DNA of 64,000 nt from Holophagae bacterium (GTDB lineage Bacteria; Acidobacteriota; Holophagae; Acanthopleuribacterales; Acanthopleuribacteraceae): positions 1 to 64,000 of the forward strand of contig JAUIFE010000025.1 of NCBI GenBank assembly GCA_030429565.1. Direction: 5' to 3'. The notes beneath the pieces are model-generated. The model did not search any database and was not told the origin of the DNA. It worked only from the letters and a program-made list of their open reading frames with translations. This document shows positions 34,639 through 43,360 of the stretch, piece by piece. A program made the translations under genes and the position numbers. How positions within the stretch are numbered: position 1 is the stretch's first letter; each line of letters begins with the position of its first letter.

Positions 34639-35304
34639 ATGGATCAAAGCGATTTTTTCGAACGCTGCCGCCAAATTGTTGGCTACGAAAGCGATCAACC
34701 ATGGACCGAAGCCTCTAATTTACTTGGGTTCTTCGCCGCTTTTGAGGTGGGGGATGTACGGCTGGCCCAGGTTTTTGCCGGGTTTCCCGAAGCGCCCGCG
34801 CTGATAAATCGTCTCAACCAGCTTTACGGTGTTTGTGGCGGTAGACGTTCGCAACCGTTTGGATACTTTTCTCCAAACCAAGGTGAACTCGCGGCACCAG
34901 AGAGACTGCGCTGTCTTGCATTGATGCATTGCCAAAGCATGAACGCGTTGCTGGTGAAAGAAGAAGACAATCCCTTCAATACGCATGCCTACGATGTGGT
35001 TCGTTTCGTTGGTCGTCTGTCGGAACCGCCGCAAACCGACGTCGATACGCTGGTCTACGACGGGGTTAGCGACGTTCTTATCGAGCACGCGAGGCATGAC
35101 TACGCCCTTTTCGGCTTAGACGATGCCTACTACAGCCTTGCGAATGATTATGACCTGGCTTACTGGGCGTCTTGGCCGCTGTACCGCGCTTCCGTGGGTC
35201 TCGATGATCCGTTTGAGGCTTTTTTTCAACTGTGGCGTCAGGGAATTTCGGTCAGTTTCAATGACGAACAGCCGCACATCGAACTCTACCAACTGGTGCC
35301 TTGA
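34639..35304 (+). CDS. Hypothetical protein (221 aa)
   Basis: I do not recognise this protein. It is 221 residues, acidic and soluble, rich in Phe and Tyr, with no signal peptide. Distinct stretches are MDQSDFFERCRQIVGYES at the start, LAALMHCQSMNALL-like helical text in the middle, and DYALFGLDDAYYSLANDYDL towards the end. The ATG at 34639 has no strong ribosome-binding site (AGGGCG at 8 bases), but codon use is typical of the window and the frame is long. It precedes a CAT-like gene on the same strand by 208 bases; the gap carries no other gene. Confidence 0.62.
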   Translation: MDQSDFFERCRQIVGYESDQPWTEASNLLGFFAAFEVGDVRLAQVFAGFPEAPALINRLNQLYGVCGGRRSQPFGYFSPNQGELAAPERLRCLALMHCQSMNALLVKEEDNPFNTHAYDVVRFVGRLSEPPQTDVDTLVYDGVSDVLIEHARHDYALFGLDDAYYSLANDYDLAYWASWPLYRASVGLDDPFEAFFQLWRQGISVSFNDEQPHIELYQLVP

Positions 35305-35512
35305 TTGCTTAAAGGAAAGAGCGGGCGATTTGGGAAAGCTGCGGGTTGCGCCAGGTGATTCAGGACGCCCGTTGATTTCGATAGCCTGGACGGACGAGGG
35401 TGGCAGGCTGGATGATCGGAGCCACGCACCAAATGAAAGGACGTCGGCGGTAAAGAGTTGAGAATTTGGGGGGCGATCCGATAGGCTGTCTCATAGCGAA
35501 CAGGAGGTTGTT

Positions 35513-36166
35513 TTGGCGGCACGGGTGTTTGATACCGCGAATTGGTCGCGGCGCTGGGCGTTTGAGTTTTTTAAAGATTACGATCAACCTTGTTTTAATA
35601 TCTGCGCCGAGGTGGACATCGGCACGCTGCCGGAGCGCTGTCGCGGGTTGCCGCACGGTTTCTTTTTGGCCTCGCTCCATGCGGCGCTTAAGGTTGCCAA
35701 CCGGCTAGAACCCTTTCGTTTGCGCTTGGAGGAGGACGGCGTTGTCTGCCACGATGTGGTTCACGGTGGCTCGGCTGTTTTGCGCGAGGATACCTCGTTC
35801 GGTTTTTGCCACTTTTCCTACCAGCCGGATTTCGAAGCTTTTTACCACGATGCCTGTGCCGTTTTGGCGCGTTTTCATCACGACGACGGTGGCGAAGCGG
35901 GCGGTGGCCGTGCGGACATGGTGTACTTTTCCGTGATTCCCTGGGTCGCGTTTACGTCCTTTGCCCACGCTTCCTCGCGACATATTCGCCGTGACATCCC
36001 GCGCCTTGTTTTCGGCAAGTACACGAAACGCGCGGCCGGTTATGTGATGCCGCTGTCGGTGGAGGTACATCACGCCTTGATGGACGGCTACCACGTGGGT
36101 TGCCTCTTCGAGGAGGTGGCCGTGGCGCTGCAAACCATGGTGGTTCCCGCCGCGCCTACGCCGTAA
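35513..36166 (+). CDS. Chloramphenicol acetyltransferase-like (CatA family) acetyltransferase
   Basis: A 217-residue trimeric CAT-type enzyme. The catalytic signature VEVHHALMDGYHVG contains the general-base His187 and structural Asp191 (HxxxDG). The N-terminal WSRRWAFEFFKDYDQPCFNI matches the start of classical CAT proteins (R.....F..f....p.y..t), and FSVIPWVAFTSFAHA aligns with the usual NPW..FT core. The family transfers acetyl from acetyl-CoA to chloramphenicol, but many chromosomal members have no known resistance role, so resistance should not be assumed. The TTG start at 35513 follows AGGAGG with a 5-base gap. It is convergent with the ATP-grasp gene 10 bases away. Confidence 0.85.
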   Translation: MAARVFDTANWSRRWAFEFFKDYDQPCFNICAEVDIGTLPERCRGLPHGFFLASLHAALKVANRLEPFRLRLEEDGVVCHDVVHGGSAVLREDTSFGFCHFSYQPDFEAFYHDACAVLARFHHDDGGEAGGGRADMVYFSVIPWVAFTSFAHASSRHIRRDIPRLVFGKYTKRAAGYVMPLSVEVHHALMDGYHVGCLFEEVAVALQTMVVPAAPTP

Positions 36167-36176
36167 ACGGCCCCCG

Positions 36177-37280
36177 TTAGGAAGAGGCCGATTCCTGTGT
36201 TAAACGACGTTGTGCCATGCGCTTCAGGTAATTCACCGCTTGGCTGATGCGAATGTAGGGCACGCCGCGACGGTGGTTGGCGCGTGCGATTTCGTACAAC
36301 ACTTTCCAATGGTAGAACATGACGCGGTAGGCCTCCCAAATGCTCACTTCGGGATCGAAGATGTGGCTGGGAATACTCGCGGTCAGGTTGATTTCCAATA
36401 CCTTGGGGGCTTCGCCTTGTTTGAAGCGCGCCAAATCGGCGACCTTAAGGTCGTAGCGGCCGTAATAAAAGCCGTCAATGTCGGCGCTAATTTTATCGAA
36501 AGTGTCGCGTACTTGCTCGGTTAGCAAATCGTTGGCGGCTTTAAAGATGGTGCCGTGACCGAGGTGGCCGACAATATCGAGAACCACGATTTCGCCGGCT
36601 GGAACGATTTCGTCGAGGCGGTCGGCAAAACTGTCGCGAACCGCGTTAAAAAACGGTAGTTTCTCCGGCTGGGCTTCAACCAACTGGTGCAAGGTGGCAC
36701 GACCGTCGCCGACAACTTGATACAGTTCTTTGCGCACAATCGAGCTGATATAACCTTGTTTCTCGCCTGGCATGCGCCAGTAAAAGACACCGAGTTCGTG
36801 CGGCTGGGCCAGGTATTCCTGGAGGATGACTTGGCCGTTACTGCGCTGCAAGTAATCCTGTAATTCGGTGTGATCGTTGATTTTAACCACGCGCCAGCCG
36901 CGTTCTCCACGATTGGGCTTGGCGACAATCGGAAACGCCAGGGCGGCGTCACGCATGGTGCGCTCGACCACTTCTGCTTCGGCGTCGCGTTCGACCACAA
37001 TCGTTTTCGGAAGGTAGGCACTATCGATTTGGTCGAGCAACTGGTGTTTGGTCATGGGCCGGAACCCGTGTTCCGCCATGCAGGGATTGGTGGCCCCGAA
37101 AAAGAAGGGTGAGCGCGCTTTAAGTGCCAGCCAGGCAATGTACGGCGCGGTGGGAATGTGGAATGTCCAAAAGGGGAGATACTTGGAGGTAATTGCTTTT
37201 TTTAGCAGGCGAGCGATGGGACCCGCATTTCCCGGTGGTTGGTGTTGGAAGTGAAACAGTTCATTACTCATGCGGGGCAT
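36177..37280 (-). CDS. ATP-grasp domain protein (D-Ala-D-Ala ligase-like)
   Basis: A 367-residue ATP-grasp enzyme that would join a carboxylate to an amine or thiol through an acyl phosphate. Visible parts: a helical N-terminal segment (KKAITSKYLPFWTFHIPTAP), then FPIVAKPNRGERGWRVVKI with the ATP-binding Lys, NGQVILQEYLAQPHELGVFY, GKQ-type loop YISSIVRKELYQVVGDGRAT, and the metal-binding end APKVLEINLTASIPSHIFDP with Glu and Asn. This set is typical of an unassigned D-Ala-D-Ala-ligase-like family in several phyla. The ATG at 37280 has AGG with a 4-base gap; a second ATG at 37271 is possible. Substrate unknown. Confidence 0.8.
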   Translation of the reverse strand: MPRMSNELFHFQHQPPGNAGPIARLLKKAITSKYLPFWTFHIPTAPYIAWLALKARSPFFFGATNPCMAEHGFRPMTKHQLLDQIDSAYLPKTIVVERDAEAEVVERTMRDAALAFPIVAKPNRGERGWRVVKINDHTELQDYLQRSNGQVILQEYLAQPHELGVFYWRMPGEKQGYISSIVRKELYQVVGDGRATLHQLVEAQPEKLPFFNAVRDSFADRLDEIVPAGEIVVLDIVGHLGHGTIFKAANDLLTEQVRDTFDKISADIDGFYYGRYDLKVADLARFKQGEAPKVLEINLTASIPSHIFDPEVSIWEAYRVMFYHWKVLYEIARANHRRGVPYIRISQAVNYLKRMAQRRLTQESASS

Positions 37281-37347
37281 TGTACCTGAGCGGCTCGGTT
37301 TGAACCAGGATTAGCTTGAAAAAAGGGGCGGCTGGGCGGACCCGTCG

Positions 37348-37365
37348 AAAAAAAATATTTTTTTT
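37348..37365. repeat. Perfect A/T palindrome
   Basis: Eight A, then TA, then eight T form an 18-bp palindrome inside GC-rich DNA, in the 287-base gap between the divergent ATP-grasp and VOC genes. It may act as a curved or easily melted upstream promoter element. Confidence 0.5.
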
Positions 37366-37567
37366 GCAGGGGGCTGTCGAAAGTAGAATGACTCAAACGT
37401 TCTTATTAGCAATCCGGCGGGTGTTGCCTTGCGCCAGGCCCGTTGGTAGAGGTGGCGGCCATGGTGTCGGCTGGGAAAGACCAAGTTTGAGTTCCTCGCT
37501 GAAATACCGTAACGTACGGCGCGTGCCGCCGCTCTGACGATCACCAAATTTTTTACGAGGTAAAGAG

Positions 37568-37939
37568 ATGTCTGACAAAAACGTCATTAATTGGTTTGAA
37601 ATTGCGGCAACTGATATGGATCGTGCCATGGCCTTCTACAGCAAAGTTTTTGACTTCGAAATGGCGCCGTTCGATATGCAGGGCTCGCTCATGTCCTTCT
37701 TCCCCATGCCCGAGGGCGGGACCGGCGGTGCGCTGATTAAAAGCCCGGAAAACACGCCTTCAATGGACGGATCGCTGGTTTATTTCAATGCGGAAGACCG
37801 GATGGACACCTTACTCGAGCGTATTGAAGCCAACGGTGGTGCCGTGGTCATGCCGCGTACCTCCATCGGTGAACATGGCTTTATTGCTATGTTCCGCGAC
37901 AGTGAAGGCAACCGTGTCGCCTTGCACAGTCCTGCTTAA
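37568..37939 (+). CDS. VOC (glyoxalase/bleomycin-resistance fold) family protein
   Basis: A 123-residue protein with the vicinal-oxygen-chelate fold: VINWFEIAATDMDRAMAFYS at the start, VFDFEMAPFDM, MPEGGTGGALIKSP, and at the end HGFIAMFRDSEGNRVALHS. The pattern fits the common small VOC proteins annotated glyoxalase-like; the substrate cannot be told. The ATG at 37568 follows GAGGT with a 6-base gap. It converges with a response-regulator gene, with a hairpin between the stops. Confidence 0.88.
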   Translation: MSDKNVINWFEIAATDMDRAMAFYSKVFDFEMAPFDMQGSLMSFFPMPEGGTGGALIKSPENTPSMDGSLVYFNAEDRMDTLLERIEANGGAVVMPRTSIGEHGFIAMFRDSEGNRVALHSPA

Positions 37940-37949
37940 CCATTAACGG

Positions 37950-37975
37950 GATCGGGCCGGTGCGTAGGCCCGGTC
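37950..37975. terminator. Hairpin between convergent genes
   Basis: GATCGGGCC (37950-37958) and GGCCCGGTC (37967-37975) form a 9-bp stem with one G-U pair and an 8-base loop, exactly in the gap between the VOC and regulator genes. There is no T-run, so termination efficiency is uncertain. Confidence 0.4.
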
Positions 37976-38632
37976 CTATAACTCACCGCTGTAGCTTTTT
38001 TTAATCAGTTCGGCCTTGCTGTTGATGTGCAACTTTTTGTAGATGTTTTTAATATGGCTGTAAACGGTGCCCAGCGAGATGTGCAGGCGCTCGGCGGTTT
38101 TTTTGTAGCTGAGCCCGTCAACCAGCGCCATGGCCACTTCCTTTTCGCGGTCGGTCAGCAGTGATTTCGGTTTTTCCGCCGGTTCCTGTTTGGGATGGAA
38201 GTGCTGGACCACTTTGAGTGCGATTTGCGGCGACATGGGCGCGCCGCCTTCTTTTAAGGTCAACAACAGTTCGCGCATTTGCTTGAGCGGTGTATTTTTA
38301 AGCAAATAACCGGTGGCGCCGGCGCAAAGCGCTTCGAAAATACGATGGCTATCGTCGGAAATGGTCAGCATGACCACATCGACTTGGGGATGTTTTTCCT
38401 TTAACAGTTGGGTTGCCTGAATGCCGTTCATGCCTGGCAATCCGATGTCCATCAGCACCACGTCGGGCGGATCGAGGCGGCGACTTTGCCAGGTGTAGTG
38501 TTCCATGGAATCGACCGCCAAAACGCAGTCAATCTCTTCGAGCAGCTCGAAATAGTCGACCAGGGTTTCGCGAACTTCTTCGTCGTCTTCAATGAGTGCC
38601 AAACGCAATGCAGAAACGTCATGACGCGACAT
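37976..38632 (-). CDS. NarL/FixJ-type response regulator
   Basis: A 218-residue two-domain regulator. The receiver has the acidic pair in ALIEDDEEV, the phospho-acceptor Asp in DVVLMDIGLPGMNG, TISDDSHRI and the conserved Lys in GYLLKNTPLKQM. The C-terminal LuxR helix-turn-helix reads LLTDREKEVAMALVDGLSYK, then ERLHISLGTVYSHIKNIYKK. The chosen ATG at 38632 lies 7 bases after GGAGG; the frame is open to 38722. No histidine kinase is encoded nearby, so it is an orphan in this window. Confidence 0.9.
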   Translation of the reverse strand: MSRHDVSALRLALIEDDEEVRETLVDYFELLEEIDCVLAVDSMEHYTWQSRRLDPPDVVLMDIGLPGMNGIQATQLLKEKHPQVDVVMLTISDDSHRIFEALCAGATGYLLKNTPLKQMRELLLTLKEGGAPMSPQIALKVVQHFHPKQEPAEKPKSLLTDREKEVAMALVDGLSYKKTAERLHISLGTVYSHIKNIYKKLHINSKAELIKKSYSGEL

Positions 38633-39436
38633 AACCATGCCTCCAACGGATTCAATCCCGTTTATTCTGACAAATTTTGCCGGGGAAAGGCGGGAAAAAT
38701 TGTGCGCCGTAGTGGGGGTCACGCGGTGCCTGCGCGCGCACGACAGGCGGCGGCCCGCACCAGGGCACGCACAAGGCTTGGGGCCGGGTTTGCGATTATT
38801 TGTAAAGGAAGGATGTTGGGTAAATACGCGGTAGCGAGGAAATGACGGAGGTGCAGTGGAGGGATTGGGCGTGACTGCATGCCTTCACCCCCGCTTTGGT
38901 CGCCACCCGTCAACCTCTTTTAAGCTTTTTGTGAGGTATCAATGCAACGGTTGTGTAAACGTGTTTTGTAACGAAAGTGCGTGCCGCGTGTTGACGTGAA
39001 TCAGTCGCGGTGCGGCGCGTGCTTGTTTGCTGATGGGTTTAATTCAATTGAAAGAGAGGGGATAGGTGCGGCGGTTGCCTTTTTTTGGAGCGCCACGGGA
39101 AATGCCGCACTGAATCAAAATAATGAAGATAAGTTCAGAACCGTTGCGAATTGGCTGTAAAGCAAAAAAAAAGTAATAAAAACAACTTTGTGAGCGAAGG
39201 TGCAAAAAAAGAGCCCGGGTGACCGCCCTGCGAAACGCATGGTAACTTGAGTCGTTTTTCTGAGTGAGGTCGGGTTTTCGCCCGATTTTGCTCAGTTTGT
39301 TCTCTCCTCATTTTATTGTATTGCGCTGATTGTCAAGGTACCGGGGAAGCACTTACTGACTGCCGGTATTCGTCCAGGACGCCTGGCGCAATCTGCATTC
39401 GACGTATTTTTGCCGGCAGCAGGAAATTCGTCGTAC
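38633..39436. other. Long intergenic region
   Basis: About 800 bases, with a further 430 up to the M1 gene. There are AT-rich stretches (39160-39185) and a short stem TCGGG-TTTTCG-CCCGA followed by TTTTG near 39275, nested in CTGAG...CTCAG arms. No protein gene is supported. Two terminator-like signals (here and at 39437-39462) in a stretch without plus-strand genes could mean a small RNA. Confidence 0.4.
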
Positions 39437-39464
39437 AGGGCGGTGAGGCCGCCCTCTTCTTTCT
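39437..39464 (+). terminator. Terminator-like hairpin without an assigned gene
   Basis: AGGGCGG (39437-39443) and CCGCCCT (39449-39455) form a perfect 7-bp stem with a 5-base loop, followed by CTTCTTTCT. No annotated plus-strand gene ends upstream within a kilobase. From here to 39889 no gene is supported. Confidence 0.45.
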
Positions 39465-39889
39465 AAATCACAAGCTGCAATGACCCTCGGCCTTCCGGCA
39501 ACTCAGCGCTGTGCCTGCGCTCCTTACGCGACTCCGGTGTCAAATATCCGTTGACTTTGATTGCCGCTAAACCCGAGAATGAATGGGTATTTTCATTTTT
39601 TGGCTGCTTATAAGCGCCGTCGTTCGAAGGCTTCGCACGCTTGATCGAACCTTACGAACACCTTATTCAGGGTCTCAATTGCTCCGCTCAATGCGTTTGC
39701 CGGCACCACTTTCGGCCGGCAATGGGTTGGGTCCGCGAGCTTTTCCTAATGGATGTTTCTTCCCGACCCCTTTTTCAATGGTCTTACGTTTGTCAAGGGT
39801 CTCGTCTATTGACCGGCGGCGACATGGTTTTTTGGCTGCTCGGGCCAGGTGCCGCCTCATTGCCCACACATTTGCACAGGAGAACGTTT

Positions 39890-42313
39890 GTGGTTTTACG
39901 ACTTTGTGTCCTTTTCATCGGGGTCTGTCTGGCGATCACTCCCGCAATCGCCGGCGAAAAAGACGCCAAATTCCAGCCGGAAGACAAGTTCCGGCAACTT
40001 GAAGAGATTTTGCCCACGCCCAATATTTACCGCAATGCCGCCGGCGCGCCGGGGCATGCCTATTGGCAACAGCGCGCCGACTACGATATGCAGATTCGTC
40101 TCGACGACGACAAGCAACACCTTCATGGTGAAGCACGTATCACCTACACCAACCGCTCACCGGATACGCTCAAATACCTGTGGGTTCAGCTCGATCAAAA
40201 CCGTTTTGCGAAAAATTCGGATCAGCGTTTGGCGGCCCCGGCACCCAAGCTCAAAAGCAGCCCGCGCAAGGGATACTTGCCAGGCTACGACAAAATGAAT
40301 GTGCGTGATTTACGCCGCCGCGTCGCTGAAGAGAACTACGCCGGCGGCTACACCATAACCGCCGTTAAAAACGATGCCGGTGAGGCCTTGCCGCACACCA
40401 TTAACAAAACCATGATGCGCATCGACCTGGCGCAGCCGCTGCCGCCGAATCGTTCGGTTAGCTTCCATTTGGCTTGGGATTACCCGATCATGCCGCAAAA
40501 GTTGGTCGGCGGTCGCGCCGGCTACGAGTATTTCCCTGAAGACGACAATTACCTGTACGAGGTGGCCCAGTTCTTCCCGCGCATGGCGGCCTACACCGAT
40601 GTCAACGGCTGGCAGAACAAACAGTTTCTCGGCAACGGCGAGTTCACGCTGGAGTTCGGTGATTACCGTGTGGCGATTACCGCACCGGCCGATTTCGTGA
40701 TCGCCTCCGCCGGCGAATTGACCAACCCCGATCAAGTGCTGGAGCCGGTTTGGCAGCAACGTTTGAAGCAGGCGATCACGGCCGAGCAACCAGTGGCGAT
40801 CATCACTGAAAGTGAGGCCACCGCCAACGAATCGAGCCGCACCAAAGACACCAAAACTTGGATTTACGAAGCCAAAAACGTGCGTGACTTTGCTTTTGCG
40901 GGTTCGCGTAAGTTCATATGGGACGCTTGGGGTTACAAACAGGCCGACAACAGCCTGGTGATGGCCATGTCTTATTACCCCAAGGAAGGCAACCCGCTGT
41001 GGGAACGTTACTCGACGCAGTCGATTGTGCACACGCTTGAGGTTTACAACCGTTACACCTTTATCTATCCCTACCCGACGGCGATTTCCGTGAACGGTCC
41101 AGTGGGCGGCATGGAATACCCGATGATTTGCTTCAACGGGCCGCGTCCCGAGAAGGATAAGACCTACGGACGCCGCACCAAATACGGGTTGATTTCAGTC
41201 ATCATTCACGAGGTCGGCCACAACTACTTCCCGATGATCGTGAATTCGGACGAACGCCAATGGACCTGGATGGATGAAGGTCTGAACACCTTTTTGCAGT
41301 TTTTGGCGGAACAGGAATGGGAAGAAAAGTATCCCTCGCGTCGCGGTGAAGCGCGCGACATTATCGACTATATGACCAGCAACGCGCAGGTTCCGATTAT
41401 GACCAACTCGGAATCGCTGCTGCAGTTTGGTAACAATGCTTATGCCAAGCCGGCCGCCGCGCTTAACATCTTGCGTGAAACCATTCTTGGGCGGGAACTG
41501 TTCGACTTTGCCTTCCGCGAGTATGCCCAACGCTGGAAATTCAAACGGCCGCAGCCCGCCGACTTCTTCCGCACCATGGAAGACGCATCGGCTGTGGATC
41601 TCGATTGGTTTTGGCGCGGTTGGTTTTACTCAACCGACCACGTTGACATTGCCGTCGGTCCGGTCAAACACTACAAGCTCGACAAACACCACAGCGAAAG
41701 CGATGCGCCGGCTTGGCGCGATCTGGAAGCAGAGGAACCCCTGTCCGTTTCCCAGGAACGCAACCGCGAGGCGGCCAAACGGGTGGAAACCTACGCCTAC
41801 CTCAAAGATTTCTACAACGAAAACGACAAGTACACGCCCACGCCGCGCGACCGTATGATGGATGAAGAACGCTTGGAAGTTTTTGATCCCGAGGACTTAA
41901 CCGTTTTCGAAAAGGACTTCAATTACTACCAAGTGACCTTTAACAACGTCGGCGGTTTGGTGATGCCGATCTTGTTGGAAGTGACCTACGCCGACGGCGG
42001 CGTGGAAATGCTCAAAATCCCCGCCGAAATTTGGCGCTACAATCCCCAAACCGTCGACAAGTTGTTGATTACCGAACGCGAGATTGTGTCGCTGCAGGTG
42101 GATCCCCGTTGGGAAACAGCCGATGCCGATGTGGCCAACAACCATTATCCTCGCAAGCCGGTTTCATCGCGCTTCAAGTTGTTTAAAGACAAACGCCGCA
42201 ACATGATGCAGGAAATACAGAAGGGCGATCCTGCGACCGACGAAGTCAGCCGCAGCGAAAGCGACACCGGTTCGCGGAAACAACCCAAACGCAAAGATGC
42301 GGACAACCCATGA
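39890..42313 (+). CDS. Secreted M1-family zinc metallopeptidase
   Basis: An 807-residue exported aminopeptidase-like protein. The signal peptide is MVLRLCVLFIGVCLAITPAIA, cleaved before GEKD. The M1 catalytic domain has the exopeptidase loop GGMEYPMICFNG, which replaces the GAMEN motif, and HEVGHN with Glu463 downstream, giving HExxH-x18-E (His440, Glu441, His444). The C-terminal third is beta-rich (YYQVTFNNVGGLVMPILLEV, VEMLKIPAEIWRYN). The GTG at 39890 follows CAGGAG with a 7-base gap; the frame is open to 39641, but that extension has no coding character. It overlaps the DUF6702 gene by ATGA, as often seen for this M1 subgroup in Bacteroidota and relatives. Confidence 0.9.
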   Translation: MVLRLCVLFIGVCLAITPAIAGEKDAKFQPEDKFRQLEEILPTPNIYRNAAGAPGHAYWQQRADYDMQIRLDDDKQHLHGEARITYTNRSPDTLKYLWVQLDQNRFAKNSDQRLAAPAPKLKSSPRKGYLPGYDKMNVRDLRRRVAEENYAGGYTITAVKNDAGEALPHTINKTMMRIDLAQPLPPNRSVSFHLAWDYPIMPQKLVGGRAGYEYFPEDDNYLYEVAQFFPRMAAYTDVNGWQNKQFLGNGEFTLEFGDYRVAITAPADFVIASAGELTNPDQVLEPVWQQRLKQAITAEQPVAIITESEATANESSRTKDTKTWIYEAKNVRDFAFAGSRKFIWDAWGYKQADNSLVMAMSYYPKEGNPLWERYSTQSIVHTLEVYNRYTFIYPYPTAISVNGPVGGMEYPMICFNGPRPEKDKTYGRRTKYGLISVIIHEVGHNYFPMIVNSDERQWTWMDEGLNTFLQFLAEQEWEEKYPSRRGEARDIIDYMTSNAQVPIMTNSESLLQFGNNAYAKPAAALNILRETILGRELFDFAFREYAQRWKFKRPQPADFFRTMEDASAVDLDWFWRGWFYSTDHVDIAVGPVKHYKLDKHHSESDAPAWRDLEAEEPLSVSQERNREAAKRVETYAYLKDFYNENDKYTPTPRDRMMDEERLEVFDPEDLTVFEKDFNYYQVTFNNVGGLVMPILLEVTYADGGVEMLKIPAEIWRYNPQTVDKLLITEREIVSLQVDPRWETADADVANNHYPRKPVSSRFKLFKDKRRNMMQEIQKGDPATDEVSRSESDTGSRKQPKRKDADNP

Positions 42314-42810
42314 AACGGTGGTTAACCACGGCGCTGCTCCTAATGGGCGGCGCCCTTCCCGTTTGGGCCCACAAGTACCACGCCAGTCTGACGCAAATTG
42401 AGCACAACCGCCAAGCCGGCACTCTGGAAGTGGTGGTGCGCGTTTTTGCCGACGATTTGGAGTTGGCGGTTTCGCGCGCGGGCGACAAGGCCTGGCGTCT
42501 TGACAGCGGCGGTGAAGCGGCTTTGTGGGCTTACGTGAAACAAAAATTGGTCTTTGCCGAGGGCGACAAACCGCTTGCCTGGAAAGCGATTGGTTTTGAA
42601 AATGACGTGCATCAGGTCTGGCTGTATTTGGAACTGCCGTTGACGGTAACGCCGCAAAAGCTGAGCTTGTGCAACACCTTGTTTTTGGAGCTGTATCGCG
42701 ACCAAATCAACACGGTGAACGCCGTGTTTGGTTCGCAAAAAACCAGCTTTGTTTACGACCTGAACCGGCACCGCCACGCCCTCAAAATCGACGAGAACGG
42801 CAAGCGTTAA
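42310..42810 (+). CDS. DUF6702-family exported protein
   Basis: A 166-residue exported protein with signal peptide MKRWLTTALLLMGGALPVWA before HKYH. The mature start KYHASLTQIEHNRQAGTLEV, then VVRVFADDLELAV, and later NTLFLELYRDQINTVNAVFG match the DUF6702 family. These usually sit directly after an M1 peptidase gene and are assumed to help it outside the cytoplasm. Here the start codon overlaps the M1 stop (ATGA at 42310-42313), giving translational coupling. No enzymatic motif is visible. Confidence 0.82.
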   Translation: MKRWLTTALLLMGGALPVWAHKYHASLTQIEHNRQAGTLEVVVRVFADDLELAVSRAGDKAWRLDSGGEAALWAYVKQKLVFAEGDKPLAWKAIGFENDVHQVWLYLELPLTVTPQKLSLCNTLFLELYRDQINTVNAVFGSQKTSFVYDLNRHRHALKIDENGKR

Positions 42811-43035
42811 CGCCAACAACCGCTGGTTGGTCGCTTCGCCGTGTTATTCACCGAAACGAAAACGGGTTTCGGGTTTGGCGGGCGAGGTGTGGTCGGGGTT
42901 CCACAACGGCCCCCTCGCTCTGCGACCGACGCGGTGGTTGGTCGCGGATAGGGCGCAAGCCTTTAGCCGCCGTCTTTGTGTAAAAAGTGGACGGGATCAG
43001 TTAAATTAAGCGATTCATAAAGCTGTGCAACTAAA

Positions 43036-43197
43036 ACCTAAACTAAGCGATTCTTGGCGGCGAAATCGCTCAACCTGTTGGGCTGCAACATCTCGTAAAA
43101 ATGCTCGCCGTACTTGCCGGTACGCCTCCGCTTTTTCCAACATGTTTCGCTCCAACATCTTGTGCGATTTCATCCACCCGAATCGCTCAGTTTAGGT
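43036..43197. repeat. 162-bp foldback (long imperfect palindrome) element
   Basis: The whole element is one imperfect palindrome centred near 43116. The left end ACCTAAACTAAGCGATTC matches the reverse complement of the right end (ACCTAAACTGAGCGATTC) at 17 of 18 positions. Complementarity continues inwards through GAAATCGC, CAA..TGTTGG, AACAT, AAAAA and CGTAC to the apex. An extra copy of the terminal motif (TTAAATTAAGCGATTC) lies about 36 bp further left near 43003. No protein is encoded. It resembles a non-autonomous foldback/MITE-like or extragenic palindromic repeat. Confidence 0.7.
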
Positions 43198-43360
43198 AAA
43201 AAAGAAAGGCGGGTTGGCCGGCGCCAAGCCGCTCCGGTGTGACGTCGACGATTGCTCTACGGCTCATATATCATGTATGGTTATCTTTATATACCGCCTG
43301 ATATCGCGGTAATGGTGCGCATATGCGCCCGCTTATCTTTTAATAAATACAGGTAACCTT
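43198..43360. promoter_or_regulatory. Leader of the paralogue array with two palindromes
   Basis: TACCGC (43292-43297) with GCGGTA (43306-43311), and the 12-bp palindrome GCGCATATGCGC (43317-43328), lie just upstream of the gene at 43361 in an AT-rich stretch. They are candidate operator sites; no firm -35/-10 pair was found. Confidence 0.35.

Noticed and set aside
35513..36166. Labelling the CAT-like gene as a chloramphenicol resistance gene
   Set aside because: The fold and HxxxDG motif are present, but many chromosomal members have other or unknown substrates and there is no mobile context.
39641..39889. 83-codon N-terminal extension of the M1 peptidase
   Set aside because: It would bury the signal peptide inside the protein; a GTG after CAGGAG at 39890 places the signal peptide at the N-terminus.
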